The notes under the pieces: model-generated
The model's database searches: none
The model's input: only the letters and a program-made list of their open reading frames with translations
What the model was told of the DNA's origin: nothing
Program-made: the position numbers and the translations under genes
Assembly: GCA_963676435.2 (NCBI GenBank)
Contig: CAXXOZ010000006.1
Span: 248,001 to 312,000, forward strand
Reading direction: 5' to 3'
Length of the DNA: 64,000 bases
Source of the DNA: CAXXOZ01 sp963676435
Lineage (GTDB): Bacteria > Bacillota > Clostridia > Lachnospirales > Lachnospiraceae
Part shown: positions 9,484 through 17,041 of the stretch, one piece after another
Layout of the letters: every line of letters begins with the position of its first letter
How positions within the stretch are numbered: the stretch's first letter is position 1

Positions 9484-10248
9484 ATGATATTTGAATCACA
9501 TGCACATTACGATGATCCCGCTTTTGATAAAGACAGAGATGAACTTTTAAGTTCAATGAAAGAAAATGGGATTGAATATATAGTAAATATAGGTGCAGGA
9601 ATAAAAGAAACACTTGATACAATTGAACTTACAAAAAAATATGACTTCATTTATGGTAGTGCAGGAATTCATCCTAGCGAGTTAAATGGTTTATCACAAG
9701 ATGATTTTAAAGTTATAGAAGATGCAGTTAAAGAAGAAAAAATCGTTGCAGTGGGAGAAGCAGGACTAGACTATCACTACAAAGATTTTGAAAAGAAGAA
9801 GCAATTCGAGTGGTTTTTAAAGCACATTGATTTGGCTAGAAGAAGTTCATTACCATTAATAGTTCATTCAAGAGATGCAAGTAAAGATACAATAGACATT
9901 ATGAACGCTGAAAAAACTGGAGAAATAGGAGGAGTGGTTCACTGCTATTCTTACTCTAAAGAAACAGCAAGAGACTACTTAAATCTTGGTTTTTATCTAG
10001 GCATAGGAGGAGTTATAACTTTTAAAAATGCTAAGGCACTTAAAGAAGTAGTTGACTATATGCCATTAGATAGAATATTAGTAGAAACAGACTGCCCTTA
10101 TTTAGCTCCAGAACCATATAGAGGAAAAAGAAATTCTTCACTTTTATTAAAATATATTATAAAAGAAATTGCTAATATAAAAAATGTAAGTGAAAAAGAA
10201 GTTGAAAATGTAACTTATGAAAATGCAAGAAAGATGTATGGAATATAA
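9484..10248 (+). CDS. tatD: TatD-family metal-dependent deoxyribonuclease
   Basis: A 254-residue TIM-barrel hydrolase of the TatD family, with 3'-5' exonuclease or DNA-repair roles in characterised members. Metal ligands are visible: ESHAHYDD at the N-terminus (usually DSHxH, here E), GEAGLDYHY, IVHSRDA, VVHCYS and the final ETDCPYLAP. The start ATG at 9484 is one base after the metG stop, with a weak GGAG site inside the end of metG, so the two are translationally coupled. Confidence 0.93.
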   Translation: MIFESHAHYDDPAFDKDRDELLSSMKENGIEYIVNIGAGIKETLDTIELTKKYDFIYGSAGIHPSELNGLSQDDFKVIEDAVKEEKIVAVGEAGLDYHYKDFEKKKQFEWFLKHIDLARRSSLPLIVHSRDASKDTIDIMNAEKTGEIGGVVHCYSYSKETARDYLNLGFYLGIGGVITFKNAKALKEVVDYMPLDRILVETDCPYLAPEPYRGKRNSSLLLKYIIKEIANIKNVSEKEVENVTYENARKMYGI

Positions 10249-10257
10249 GAGGTAACT

Positions 10258-11118
10258 ATGGCAAATCTTGGTAACCCGGGAAATACTATTGAAGTTTTAC
10301 AAAAGTACGGTTTTAATTTTCAAAAAAAATATGGCCAGAATTTTTTAATAGATTCAAATATTTTAGAGAAAATAGTTAGCTGTGCAAATATTTCTAAAGA
10401 CGACATAGTTTTAGAAATAGGTCCAGGTATAGGAACTCTTACACAATACCTTTGCGAAAAAGCAAAAGCAGTTATTGCAGTAGAAATTGACAAGAATCTT
10501 ATGCCAATACTTAATGACACATTAAAAGAATATGATAATGTTTTAATTATTAATGAAGATATTCTTAAGCTAGATATAAATAGTATAATAAAGGAAAAGT
10601 TTGGCGAAAGAACAATAAAAGTGGTTGCAAATCTACCTTATTATATAACAACACCGATTATAATGGGGCTTTTTGAAAATAATATCAATCTAGAAAGTAT
10701 CACTATTATGATTCAAAAAGAAGTCGCTGATAGAATGAAAGCAGGGCCAGGAACAAAAGATTATGGTGCACTTTCTCTTGCTGTCCAGTATTATGCTAAA
10801 GCAGAGATCCAAATGATTGTTCCCCCATCATGTTTTATACCTAAGCCAAAAGTTGGTTCAGCGGTAATAAATTTAGTTAAACATAAAAATCCAGTAGTTA
10901 AAGCTATAGACGATGAATTTATGTTTAAAGTAATAAGAGCAGCATTTAATCAAAGGAGAAAGACTTTATTGAATGGTCTTAATAATTCTCCTGAAATAAA
11001 AGTATCAAAAGAAAAGATTTTAGAAGCTATAAAAGAGTTGGGTGTAGTTGAAAACATCAGAGGTGAAGCTTTGACCTTAGAGCAGTTTGCAAGGTTAAGT
11101 GACAATTTAATGAAATAA
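10258..11118 (+). CDS. rsmA: 16S rRNA dimethyladenosine methyltransferase
   Basis: RsmA/KsgA dimethylates two adjacent adenines near the 3' end of 16S rRNA during 30S maturation. The 286-residue sequence shows KKYGQNFLID at the start, the SAM-binding VLEIGPGIGTLTQ, EIDKNLMP, the catalytic NLPYYITTPI motif, and the Arg-rich C-terminal AAFNQRRKTL. It sits 9 bp after tatD behind AAGAGGT. The group metG-tatD-rsmA is a classic housekeeping operon. Confidence 0.97.
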   Translation: MANLGNPGNTIEVLQKYGFNFQKKYGQNFLIDSNILEKIVSCANISKDDIVLEIGPGIGTLTQYLCEKAKAVIAVEIDKNLMPILNDTLKEYDNVLIINEDILKLDINSIIKEKFGERTIKVVANLPYYITTPIIMGLFENNINLESITIMIQKEVADRMKAGPGTKDYGALSLAVQYYAKAEIQMIVPPSCFIPKPKVGSAVINLVKHKNPVVKAIDDEFMFKVIRAAFNQRRKTLLNGLNNSPEIKVSKEKILEAIKELGVVENIRGEALTLEQFARLSDNLMK

Positions 11119-11138
11119 ATTAAAAATGGAGGAAAATT

Positions 11139-11618
11139 ATGTATTGTTCAGGATGTGGAAGTAGGATTGAAGATCAAAGTGCATTTTGTCCAAAATGTGG
11201 TAAATCCACTGGAAACGGATACGGATACGGAAACGAAAATAGAAGAGGACAAAATCAAAGTTTTATTGAATCAAGAAATATAGGGATTTGCGTTTTATTA
11301 TCAATTGTAACATGTGGTATTTATGGTATTATCTGGTTTATTTATATGGTTGATGATTTAAATAAAGTAAGTGATTCATCACCAGATGAAATGTCAGGAG
11401 GCATGGTATTTCTATTATCACTGGTAACATGCGGAATATACTCATATTTTTGGTTTTATAAAGCAGCCGATAAGGTAAATGTTTTAAAAAGAAAACAGGG
11501 TCTACCTATGGATACTTCACTAAATGTTTTATATTTGTTGTTAGGAATTTTTGGATTGTCTATAGTAAATTATTGTTTAATACAAAATGAGTTAAATAAC
11601 TATATGTTGAATGCTTAG
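11139..11618 (+). CDS. zinc-ribbon membrane protein with a DUF4234-like domain
   Basis: A 159-residue protein with an N-terminal zinc ribbon (CSGCGSR...CPKCGKS, residues 3-22), a Gly/Tyr/Asn-rich linker, then three hydrophobic segments with the repeated pattern ILLSIVTCGIYGIIWF and LLSLVTCGIYSYFWF, the mark of DUF4234 proteins. Function unknown. Its start follows AATGGAGGA. The next gene begins directly at its stop codon, so the two are coupled. Two further zinc-ribbon membrane proteins occur at 13968 and 15263. Confidence 0.75.
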   Translation: MYCSGCGSRIEDQSAFCPKCGKSTGNGYGYGNENRRGQNQSFIESRNIGICVLLSIVTCGIYGIIWFIYMVDDLNKVSDSSPDEMSGGMVFLLSLVTCGIYSYFWFYKAADKVNVLKRKQGLPMDTSLNVLYLLLGIFGLSIVNYCLIQNELNNYMLNA

Positions 11619-12002
11619 ATGAAAAATATAAAAAATTTAATTATTCTAATAGTAGGTGTAGTATTTGTTATATTTATTTATAGATGTCCTCTAAAATTTG
11701 TATCAGGTATTTCTTGTCCAGGATGCGGTATGAGCAGAGCATTGATTTCACTAATAAGCTTTGATTTTAAAGAGGCATTTTACTATCATCCATTATGGCC
11801 ACTTTTAATCATCTGTATTGTTTTAATAATAATTAATATTATAAAGCCAAATGTGTTTAGTAAAAAATCAAAAACTATATTTACTATTGCAGTATGTGTT
11901 ATTTTCATTTTGGTATATGTTATAAGAATAGTTCTAAAAGATGAGGTAATTAGACCTGAGTTTGATGAATCCTTAATTTATCGTATAATAAGTTTATTTT
12001 AA
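11619..12002 (+). CDS. DUF2752-like membrane protein
   Basis: 127 residues with three predicted membrane helices. Between the first and second helices it has CPGCGMSRALISLISFDFKEAFYYHPLWP-like sequence, the hallmark of DUF2752 (Cys-Pro-Gly-Cys-Gly-Met-[ST]-Arg followed by Phe-Tyr-x-[NH]-Pro). The biochemical role is not known. ATG 11619 comes immediately after the TAG of the zinc-ribbon gene, so translation is coupled, and a terminator follows. Confidence 0.75.
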   Translation: MKNIKNLIILIVGVVFVIFIYRCPLKFVSGISCPGCGMSRALISLISFDFKEAFYYHPLWPLLIICIVLIIINIIKPNVFSKKSKTIFTIAVCVIFILVYVIRIVLKDEVIRPEFDESLIYRIISLF

Positions 12003-12008
12003 AAGGAA

Positions 12009-12043
12009 AAGATTGTTGCAAAATTTTGTGATGGTCTTTTTTT
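12009..12043 (+). terminator. Rho-independent terminator
   Basis: A long stem with several G-U pairs (AAGATTGTTGC against GTGATGGTCTT around AAAATTTT) runs into seven T residues. It closes the metG to DUF2752 gene group. Confidence 0.7.
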
Positions 12044-12078
12044 ATGTCGTTCACGACAAAATCACGTCATTCACGACA
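12044..12078. repeat. dispersed palindromic repeat, copy 1
   Basis: TGTCG-TTCA-CGACA (12045-12058) is followed by AAAATCAC and a variant GTCATTCACGAC (12066-12077). A 24-nt stretch covering the first palindrome occurs identically at 58986-59009 inside the tRNA-Cys island. Outside genes at both places. Confidence 0.75.
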
Positions 12079-12181
12079 TTGTTATTGAAATATTCTAGAA
12101 AACCATTTAGACTTTTATTAGTTTTGAAAACTTGAGAGTATCTTTTGAAGAAAATAAAAAAGTTTAGGGAGATTAAAAGAT

Positions 12182-12532
12182 ATGTTAAAAATTTTTTTAT
12201 ATGCGATATGTTCATATAGTATTTCAGTGATATTTTTTAGTACTTCAATACTTGCAATGGTATTCATTTTTACTTATTTAATAAGTATTGATAGAAACCT
12301 TAGAAATAATTCAATAAAGAAAAATAAAAGATCTTTTTTTTGTAAACTTTTTATTTTATTAGTTTGTTTGATTGGATTTATATTAATTTTTTTTGGAGCT
12401 AAAGTTATAAAGCAAGATATGTATATTATAATTGGAGCTATACTTTTTTCTTCTACTTTTACATATCTACTAGTTATGGAATTTTCAAATGTAGTTAAAA
12501 GAATAAAAATTAAATTTAAAGGAGGTTTCTAA
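12182..12532 (+). CDS. hypothetical membrane protein (116 aa)
   Basis: Begins at ATG 12182 behind GGGAGATTAAAAG. Hydrophobic helices are visible at about residues 1-32, 48-70 and 78-96, joined by Lys-rich loops (NSIKKNKRS); the tail is basic. No known motif. It opens a run of six small membrane-protein genes (12182-13909) that are very AT-rich. Its TAA overlaps the ATG of the next gene (TAATG), so the two are translated together. Confidence 0.6.
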   Translation: MLKIFLYAICSYSISVIFFSTSILAMVFIFTYLISIDRNLRNNSIKKNKRSFFCKLFILLVCLIGFILIFFGAKVIKQDMYIIIGAILFSSTFTYLLVMEFSNVVKRIKIKFKGGF

Positions 12533-12699
12533 TGAAAATTCTTATAGTAGTTTTATGTGTAATAAATTTTATACAATCAATAGTCATTTCTTTGTTTGCA
12601 GATGATTACATATATTTAATTTTTATGTTTTTTGCATCAACGAGTATTATAGCTGATACCCTTAGGAAGAAAAAAAAGAATAATAACTATAAAACTTGA
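12532..12699 (+). CDS. hypothetical small membrane protein (55 aa)
   Basis: A short gene with start 12532 overlapping the previous stop by one base; the GGAGG site (12521-12525) lies in the end of the upstream gene. The product starts MKILIVVLCVINFIQS, has two hydrophobic stretches separated by ADD, and ends in a basic tail (RKKKKNNNYK). No family recognised. Confidence 0.6.
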   Translation: MKILIVVLCVINFIQSIVISLFADDYIYLIFMFFASTSIIADTLRKKKKNNNYKT

Positions 12700-12799
12700 A
12701 TTTTTTCTGAGACTGTTGTTTCAGTAATAATTATATTAATTAAAAATTTATCGTATAATATGTTTGTTTTAAAAGTATTTATATTATTTGGAGATTAAA

Positions 12800-12871
12800 A
12801 TGGAAAAGGGAATAGATATTACATTAGATTTTCATTGGTGTACACCTTATCCAAAATTTATTGTACGATAA
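12800..12871 (+). CDS. possible 23-residue peptide, or remnant of a gene
   Basis: ATG 12800 follows TTTGGAGAT with good spacing and a TATAAT box lies upstream (about 12752). The reading frame codes for a short peptide (MEKGIDITLDFHWCTPYPK and a few more) then stops. It is not membrane-like, unlike its neighbours. It may be a true small peptide or the start of a deleted gene. Nothing else is seen in 12700-12986. Confidence 0.25.
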   Translation: MEKGIDITLDFHWCTPYPKFIVR

Positions 12872-12986
12872 TATCAAAACTCAATATAGTATATTAATGG
12901 CATTCTATTTGATAGGAGATAATATTTTGAATATATACACAATTTCAACTTTTATTGAGTTAATAAAAAAAATTAGAGGTGGTTTT

Positions 12987-13340
12987 ATGATATACATAAT
13001 ATTATTAATAATGATTATTTTAAATTTAATTGTATTTGTATTTGGGAGTAATATATTTTTTACAATTGTAATTATAAGTATTGTCATAGGTGCTTTAAGA
13101 GGAGTTTATTCTAAAACATTTATTGATATTTTTAATTTAAAGCCATACATTTTCAAGTTAAAAACAAAAGAAAATTTTGTTGAGTTTATTATCTCAATTC
13201 TATTTGGAATATTTGTAAATCAAAAAGACATTATATCTAAAGACATTAGTACATTCATAACATACGTTTGCATTTTTTCATTTATTATTTATAGGTTTTT
13301 ACTTTATGATTTTTCAAAAATTGTTATGAAAAAAATGTGA
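12987..13340 (+). CDS. hypothetical membrane protein (117 aa)
   Basis: An open frame exists from 12861, but the credible start is ATG 12987, after TTAGAGGTGG. This gives 117 residues, close in size to the 116-aa product at 12182. The first 36 residues are almost all Ile, Leu, Phe and Val, and a third hydrophobic helix lies near the C-terminus (FITYVCIFSFIIYRFLLYDF). No known family recognised. Confidence 0.55.
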   Translation: MIYIILLIMIILNLIVFVFGSNIFFTIVIISIVIGALRGVYSKTFIDIFNLKPYIFKLKTKENFVEFIISILFGIFVNQKDIISKDISTFITYVCIFSFIIYRFLLYDFSKIVMKKM

Positions 13341-13383
13341 AAAATTCACTTGATGTATTTCAGAAAAAAGTTAAGGAGCAAAA

Positions 13384-13656
13384 ATGACTAAAGGTTTAGT
13401 TTATGTAGGGTTAATTATTGCCCTAATTGGTTATTTGGGAATTATGTTTTCAATTTTATACAGAACAACGGTTGAAGATATATTAGTTTATTTTTTCTTT
13501 GGAGGATTAATTATAGATTATTTAGCTGTTATTGGAGGGTTTGTCCCAAATAAAGGATTTATTAAATTCTTGATAATTAGCTTGTCTATAAGTGCAGTAA
13601 TTCTATTTATATTAATAACGATTTATTTTTTTATTTGGGTATTGCAATATAAATAA
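13384..13656 (+). CDS. hypothetical membrane protein (90 aa)
   Basis: Starts at ATG 13384 behind AAGGAGC. Three hydrophobic helices (about 5-25, 34-50, 58-86) with few charged residues. No recognised domain. It belongs to the same small-membrane-protein cluster and is read in the same direction. Confidence 0.55.
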   Translation: MTKGLVYVGLIIALIGYLGIMFSILYRTTVEDILVYFFFGGLIIDYLAVIGGFVPNKGFIKFLIISLSISAVILFILITIYFFIWVLQYK

Positions 13657-13684
13657 AAAATATAAAGTGGAAAGAGAGAAAAAT

Positions 13685-13909
13685 ATGAAAAATATGAAAA
13701 AAAATTCTTCTAAAATTATTTATTTATTTTCTTTTGTATTTGTAATGAGTATTTCAAATGCAAGTGCTCAATTGATTAATAATAAAATTCAAGGAAGTAC
13801 GATAAATATTGGCAAAACGATAACAATATATTGCTGTACTTGCTTAATTTCAATAATATTATTATTTTTAATTTATAAAGCAATAAAAGAATTTCATGAT
13901 TTAATATAA
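13685..13909 (+). CDS. small secreted or membrane protein with signal peptide (74 aa)
   Basis: The start chosen is ATG 13685 after AAGAGAG; an upstream GTG at 13667 in frame lacks a good site. Residues 1-29 form a signal peptide (basic MKNMKKNSSK, hydrophobic core, SNASA-Q cleavage site). A short linker is followed by one helix containing a Cys pair (YCCTCLISIILLF). Last gene of the small cluster. Function unknown. Confidence 0.5.
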   Translation: MKNMKKNSSKIIYLFSFVFVMSISNASAQLINNKIQGSTINIGKTITIYCCTCLISIILLFLIYKAIKEFHDLI

Positions 13910-13942
13910 AGATAATAGTTCATATTTTAGATTAATTTAAGC

Positions 13943-13969
13943 ATTAAAAAAGCCGGCTTTAACCGGCTT
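13943..13969 (-). terminator. Rho-independent terminator of the 13968 gene
   Basis: AAGCCGG-CTTTAA-CCGGCTT followed on the minus strand by TTTTTTAATG. It may also stop plus-strand reading from the small-protein cluster. Confidence 0.85.
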
Positions 13970-14369
13970 AAAATAATCCAAATCCAACACCACCAAGGAT
14001 TAAAAATATAATTATTCCAATTGTATAAAAGCAAAGGATCAAACCACTTAACACAATTCCTATAATTGAGCAAATCAATCCAGCATTTAATATTCCGGTG
14101 TTTTTCTTAAAAGTATCTGGGTCTTTTCGAAGCTTTGTGGCAAAGACAAGGCCGATTATACCAGGTACTAGTCCTAAAACGCCATAACCCCAACAAAGTG
14201 CACATGAAATTATACCTAAAACCATAGAGGCAACTGCTTTGCCTTTATTTGGGTTATTTTCTACAATTCCAGTCTCAATATAGCCCTCATTTTCTAGAGC
14301 ATAGCCACAATGTAGGCAGAAATTTAAATTGTCATCATTTTTTGTTCCACATCTAGTGCAAAAAATCAT
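13968..14369 (-). CDS. zinc-ribbon protein with a DUF4190-like membrane domain
   Basis: 133 residues: zinc ribbon CTRCGTKNDDNLNFCLHCG at the N-terminus, a short linker, then a hydrophobic half with the pattern AVASMVLGIISC...GLVPGIIGLVFATKL...GLICSIIGIVLSGL typical of DUF4190. It starts behind AAGGAGG, 14 bp downstream of lgt on the same strand. It is a paralogue of the gene at 15263, so lgt is flanked by two such genes. Function unknown; perhaps a membrane scaffold. Confidence 0.75.
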   Translation of the reverse strand: MIFCTRCGTKNDDNLNFCLHCGYALENEGYIETGIVENNPNKGKAVASMVLGIISCALCWGYGVLGLVPGIIGLVFATKLRKDPDTFKKNTGILNAGLICSIIGIVLSGLILCFYTIGIIIFLILGGVGFGLF

Positions 14370-14383
14370 AAGTAATCGCCTCC

Positions 14384-15199
14384 TTATAAGGATTTTTTAG
14401 ATAGTTTATTTTTAATAAATAAAATAATTAATATGGTAAAGATGATTAAGCTTATCCATTGGGATGTTGAAAATGGCCCCCAGATTCCACGAATGCCATC
14501 TCCTCTTAAAAACTCATCTGAAAATCTCACTATTGAATATAAAAATAAATATACTTTTATCAGTGAATATTTTGTTTTGAACTTTTTAAAAAGGATTATC
14601 AAAGTAAGGGTAATTAGTAATTCTGCTAAGGATTCTAAAAGCTGTACTGGAAATCTTGAAAACGCAGTAATATCCGCATTTGCAGAACCAATAATAGCTT
14701 CTTCAGGATAGTCTACATGTAAAAATCCATGATACTCAACTCCATAACAACAACCTGCAAGGAAACATCCTACTCTTCCAAAAGCATGAATTAAAGACAA
14801 ACCAGGAGCAAAAGCATTTAAATATAAGCGCTTGTTTTTGTGAGTGAAATGACAGTATAAATATATACCTATTATACCACCAAATAAACCTCCATAAAAA
14901 ACCATTCCCCCGAAGGTTTGCATTACTAAATCAACAAATTCTAAAAAAGTATTTGGGGCAATGTACTGATTTCCCATTACCTTAAAAAAGTCTGGTAATC
15001 TTGTAAGTCCAAATAAAAAATGCCCTCCCACCAGCATACCAGCAACTGCTGATAAACCAGCAAATATTATATTTTCAATAACTGCTCCAGATTTCTTTAA
15101 AAGTAAAAAAACAAGGACAGCAGCTAATACTATTCCAATTATTGTAACTAAAGAATATGTTCCTATAGTTCTTCCTAAAAAATTAAATGATGGAAACAT
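14384..15199 (-). CDS. lgt: prolipoprotein diacylglyceryl transferase
   Basis: Lgt transfers diacylglycerol to the lipobox cysteine of prolipoproteins, the first step of lipoprotein maturation. The 271-residue integral membrane protein has about seven helices, the N-terminal IGTYSLVTIIGI region, GGMVFYGGLFGG, the signature HAFGRVGCFLAGCCYG (about residues 139-154), and the RFPVQLLE and EFLRGD elements near the C-terminus. The start ATG 15199 follows AGGGAGG. Several lipoproteins in the window (DUF885, the 61089 gene) are potential substrates. Confidence 0.93.
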   Translation of the reverse strand: MFPSFNFLGRTIGTYSLVTIIGIVLAAVLVFLLLKKSGAVIENIIFAGLSAVAGMLVGGHFLFGLTRLPDFFKVMGNQYIAPNTFLEFVDLVMQTFGGMVFYGGLFGGIIGIYLYCHFTHKNKRLYLNAFAPGLSLIHAFGRVGCFLAGCCYGVEYHGFLHVDYPEEAIIGSANADITAFSRFPVQLLESLAELLITLTLIILFKKFKTKYSLIKVYLFLYSIVRFSDEFLRGDGIRGIWGPFSTSQWISLIIFTILIILFIKNKLSKKSL

Positions 15200-15216
15200 A
15201 AAAACCTCCCTAACTT

Positions 15217-15247
15217 AAAAAAGTTGCCAAGTTTTAAACCCGGCAAC
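15217..15247 (-). terminator. Rho-independent terminator of the 15263 gene
   Basis: On the minus strand GTTGCC and GGCAAC form a stem around a 13-nt loop, followed by TTTTTT. Confidence 0.8.
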
Positions 15248-15262
15248 CCTCTAAGCTGCTTT

Positions 15263-15652
15263 TTAATAGTAGTAGTAATCGTAGTATCCACCATTACATA
15301 TAGCACATCCATAGCAAGCAATACAAGAAATAAAGATAATTGCTCCTGCAACGATAGCTATGATTGAACAAATAAGACCAGCAATTGCCATACCATTTTT
15401 AGGATCGTTTTTACGAGCAATACCACTCATAATTACACCTGCGATACCAAAAATAACACCAACAATTGACAAAAAGCTCATCCAACACCAGATAACAGCA
15501 ATGATACCTGAAATCATTCCTATTAAAGCAAGTACGTTAAAAGGCTTTTTCTCTACGCCGCCTGCAACTTGACCGTTTAAAGGATTTCCACATGATGAGC
15601 AGAAAGCTAAACCGTCTTCGTTTTGAGCGCCACACTTTGTACAAAATTTCAT
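15263..15652 (-). CDS. zinc-ribbon protein with a DUF4190-like domain and a Tyr-rich tail
   Basis: The start is taken as ATG 15652, behind AAAGGGGAAC; an in-frame TTG at 15670 has no site. The zinc ribbon CTKCGAQ...CSSCGNP (residues 4-21) is followed by two hydrophobic helices with the DUF4190 pattern (MISGIIAVIWCW, MAIAGLICSIIAIVAGAIIF) and an odd end with four cysteines and the tail GGYYDYYYY. Paralogue of 13968. Monocistronic, with its own terminator. Function unknown. Confidence 0.72.
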   Translation of the reverse strand: MKFCTKCGAQNEDGLAFCSSCGNPLNGQVAGGVEKKPFNVLALIGMISGIIAVIWCWMSFLSIVGVIFGIAGVIMSGIARKNDPKNGMAIAGLICSIIAIVAGAIIFISCIACYGCAICNGGYYDYYYY

Positions 15653-15807
15653 AGAAAGTTCCCCTTTCAAAATGTATTATTCACGCATATTACGCTATTA
15701 AAATCCTATCATACTATTGTAAAGATTGCAAATGAAATAGGTAAAAATAGTCATAATTTATCAGTAAAATTAAGTAAATTTTTTGTGATTTAAATATTTT
15801 TAATAAG

Positions 15808-16467
15808 TTATTTTATAGAAGCTTCTAGATCTTTAAATTCCTTTTCTGAATAAGCAGTATATATAGGATTTATAACACCTTCAGAATCTTTATAATTTTG
15901 TAACTTATATTTTTTTGCTCCCTTTAGCCACTCTTTGATTTTTAAAAGTTCTTCTTTTGAATGAAGTTCTTTTACAACTGTTGTTCTGAATTCATAATCA
16001 TTTAAGTTTTCAATTATAAAGCGTATACTCTCTTCGATTTTAGAAACATCTAAGTTTTTTATATCTGTAGCCTCAGGATATTTTTCTTTTGTAGCTTTTA
16101 TATCCATTGCAACATAATCTATTAGGTTTTTATGATATAAATCTTTAATAACTTCTGGTCTGTATCCATTTGTGTCTAATTTAATTTTTAAACCCAAATT
16201 TTTAATTTTTTGTAAAAATTCTGGTAAATCTTTTTGAAGAGTTGGCTCGCCACCTGTTATACAAACACCCTCTAAAATAGACTTCCTTTTTTCTAAATAA
16301 TTCAAAATTTCATCTTCTTCTATGCAGGGCTGTTCATCTGGATTAATTACTAGCGACTTATTGTGGCAAAAAGGACATCTGAAATTACATTTTCCTGTGA
16401 AAATAGTTGCAGCCAAGTGCTCAGGATAATCAAGTAATGTTGTTTTATTTAAACCGTGTATTTGCAT
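15808..16467 (-). CDS. nrdG: anaerobic ribonucleotide reductase-activating protein (radical SAM, NrdG2 type)
   Basis: A radical-SAM activase that installs a glycyl radical in an anaerobic enzyme, most likely class III ribonucleotide reductase. The start is ATG 16467 behind AGAGAGG. Residues begin MQIHGLNKTTLLDYPEHLAA, then the cluster motif CNFRCPFC, the GGEPTLQ motif and LKLDTNG-like sequence, matching the NrdG2 subgroup. The partner reductase (nrdD) is not in the window, so the target is inferred. Divergent from tadA, with a perfect 17-bp inverted repeat between them. Confidence 0.85.
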   Translation of the reverse strand: MQIHGLNKTTLLDYPEHLAATIFTGKCNFRCPFCHNKSLVINPDEQPCIEEDEILNYLEKRKSILEGVCITGGEPTLQKDLPEFLQKIKNLGLKIKLDTNGYRPEVIKDLYHKNLIDYVAMDIKATKEKYPEATDIKNLDVSKIEESIRFIIENLNDYEFRTTVVKELHSKEELLKIKEWLKGAKKYKLQNYKDSEGVINPIYTAYSEKEFKDLEASIK

Positions 16468-16487
16468 AATAACCTCTCTTATCATAT

Positions 16488-16529
16488 AATATTAAATAGG
16501 AAAGTTTTAATGCTTTCCTATTTAATATT
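16488..16529. repeat. perfect 17-bp inverted repeat between nrdG and tadA
   Basis: Arms 16488-16504 (AATATTAAATAGGAAAG) and 16513-16529 (its exact complement) around an 8-nt loop TTTTAATG. It lies in the 99-bp divergent intergenic region, just upstream of both ribosome sites. Possible operator, shared promoter or RNA hairpin. Confidence 0.9.
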
Positions 16530-16566
16530 AGCAGAATTGTATAATTTGTTCAATCAGGAGAATCAT

Positions 16567-17031
16567 ATGACTAGAGAAGAAAAATTTATGAAAGAGGCAA
16601 TAAAACAGGCAAAAAAAGCTGAAAAAATGAACGAAGTTCCTATTGGGTGTGTTATTGTTTACAATGATAAAATTATAGGAAAAGGTTATAATAGAAGAAT
16701 AGTTGAAAAAACAGCTCTTGCACATGCAGAGATTAAAGCTATAAAAAAAGCATGTAATAAACTTGAAGATTGGAGACTAGATGATTGCGAGATGTTTGTG
16801 ACTCTTGAGCCTTGTCAAATGTGTTCAGGAGCAATTGTTCAGTCAAGAATAAAAAAAGTATATATCGGATGTATGAATCCAAAGGCAGGGTGTGCAGGTT
16901 CCATTTTAAACTTACTAGATGTAAAAGAATTCAATCATCAGGTAGAGATTGAAACAGGTATTTTAGAAGAAGAATGTAGTCTTATGTTAAAAGAGTTTTT
17001 TGCAGATTTAAGAAAAAGCAAAGAGCAGTGA
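16567..17031 (+). CDS. tadA: tRNA adenosine(34) deaminase
   Basis: Converts the wobble adenosine of tRNA-Arg(ACG) to inosine. The start is ATG 16567 (154 residues) behind CAGGAGAATC; upstream open frame is not coding. Zinc and catalytic motifs are AHAEIKAI (His and the catalytic Glu) and TLEPCQMCSGAI (two Cys ligands). The conserved NPKAGCAGS loop is present. In Firmicutes tadA usually precedes the SRP RNA and dnaX, as here, though an aldo/keto reductase has been placed between. Confidence 0.95.
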   Translation: MTREEKFMKEAIKQAKKAEKMNEVPIGCVIVYNDKIIGKGYNRRIVEKTALAHAEIKAIKKACNKLEDWRLDDCEMFVTLEPCQMCSGAIVQSRIKKVYIGCMNPKAGCAGSILNLLDVKEFNHQVEIETGILEEECSLMLKEFFADLRKSKEQ

Positions 17032-17041
17032 AGGAGAATTT

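Noticed and set aside
12861..12986. N-terminal extension of the 117-aa membrane protein
   Set aside because: The open frame exists but a good ribosome site precedes ATG 12987, and the earlier start would have none.
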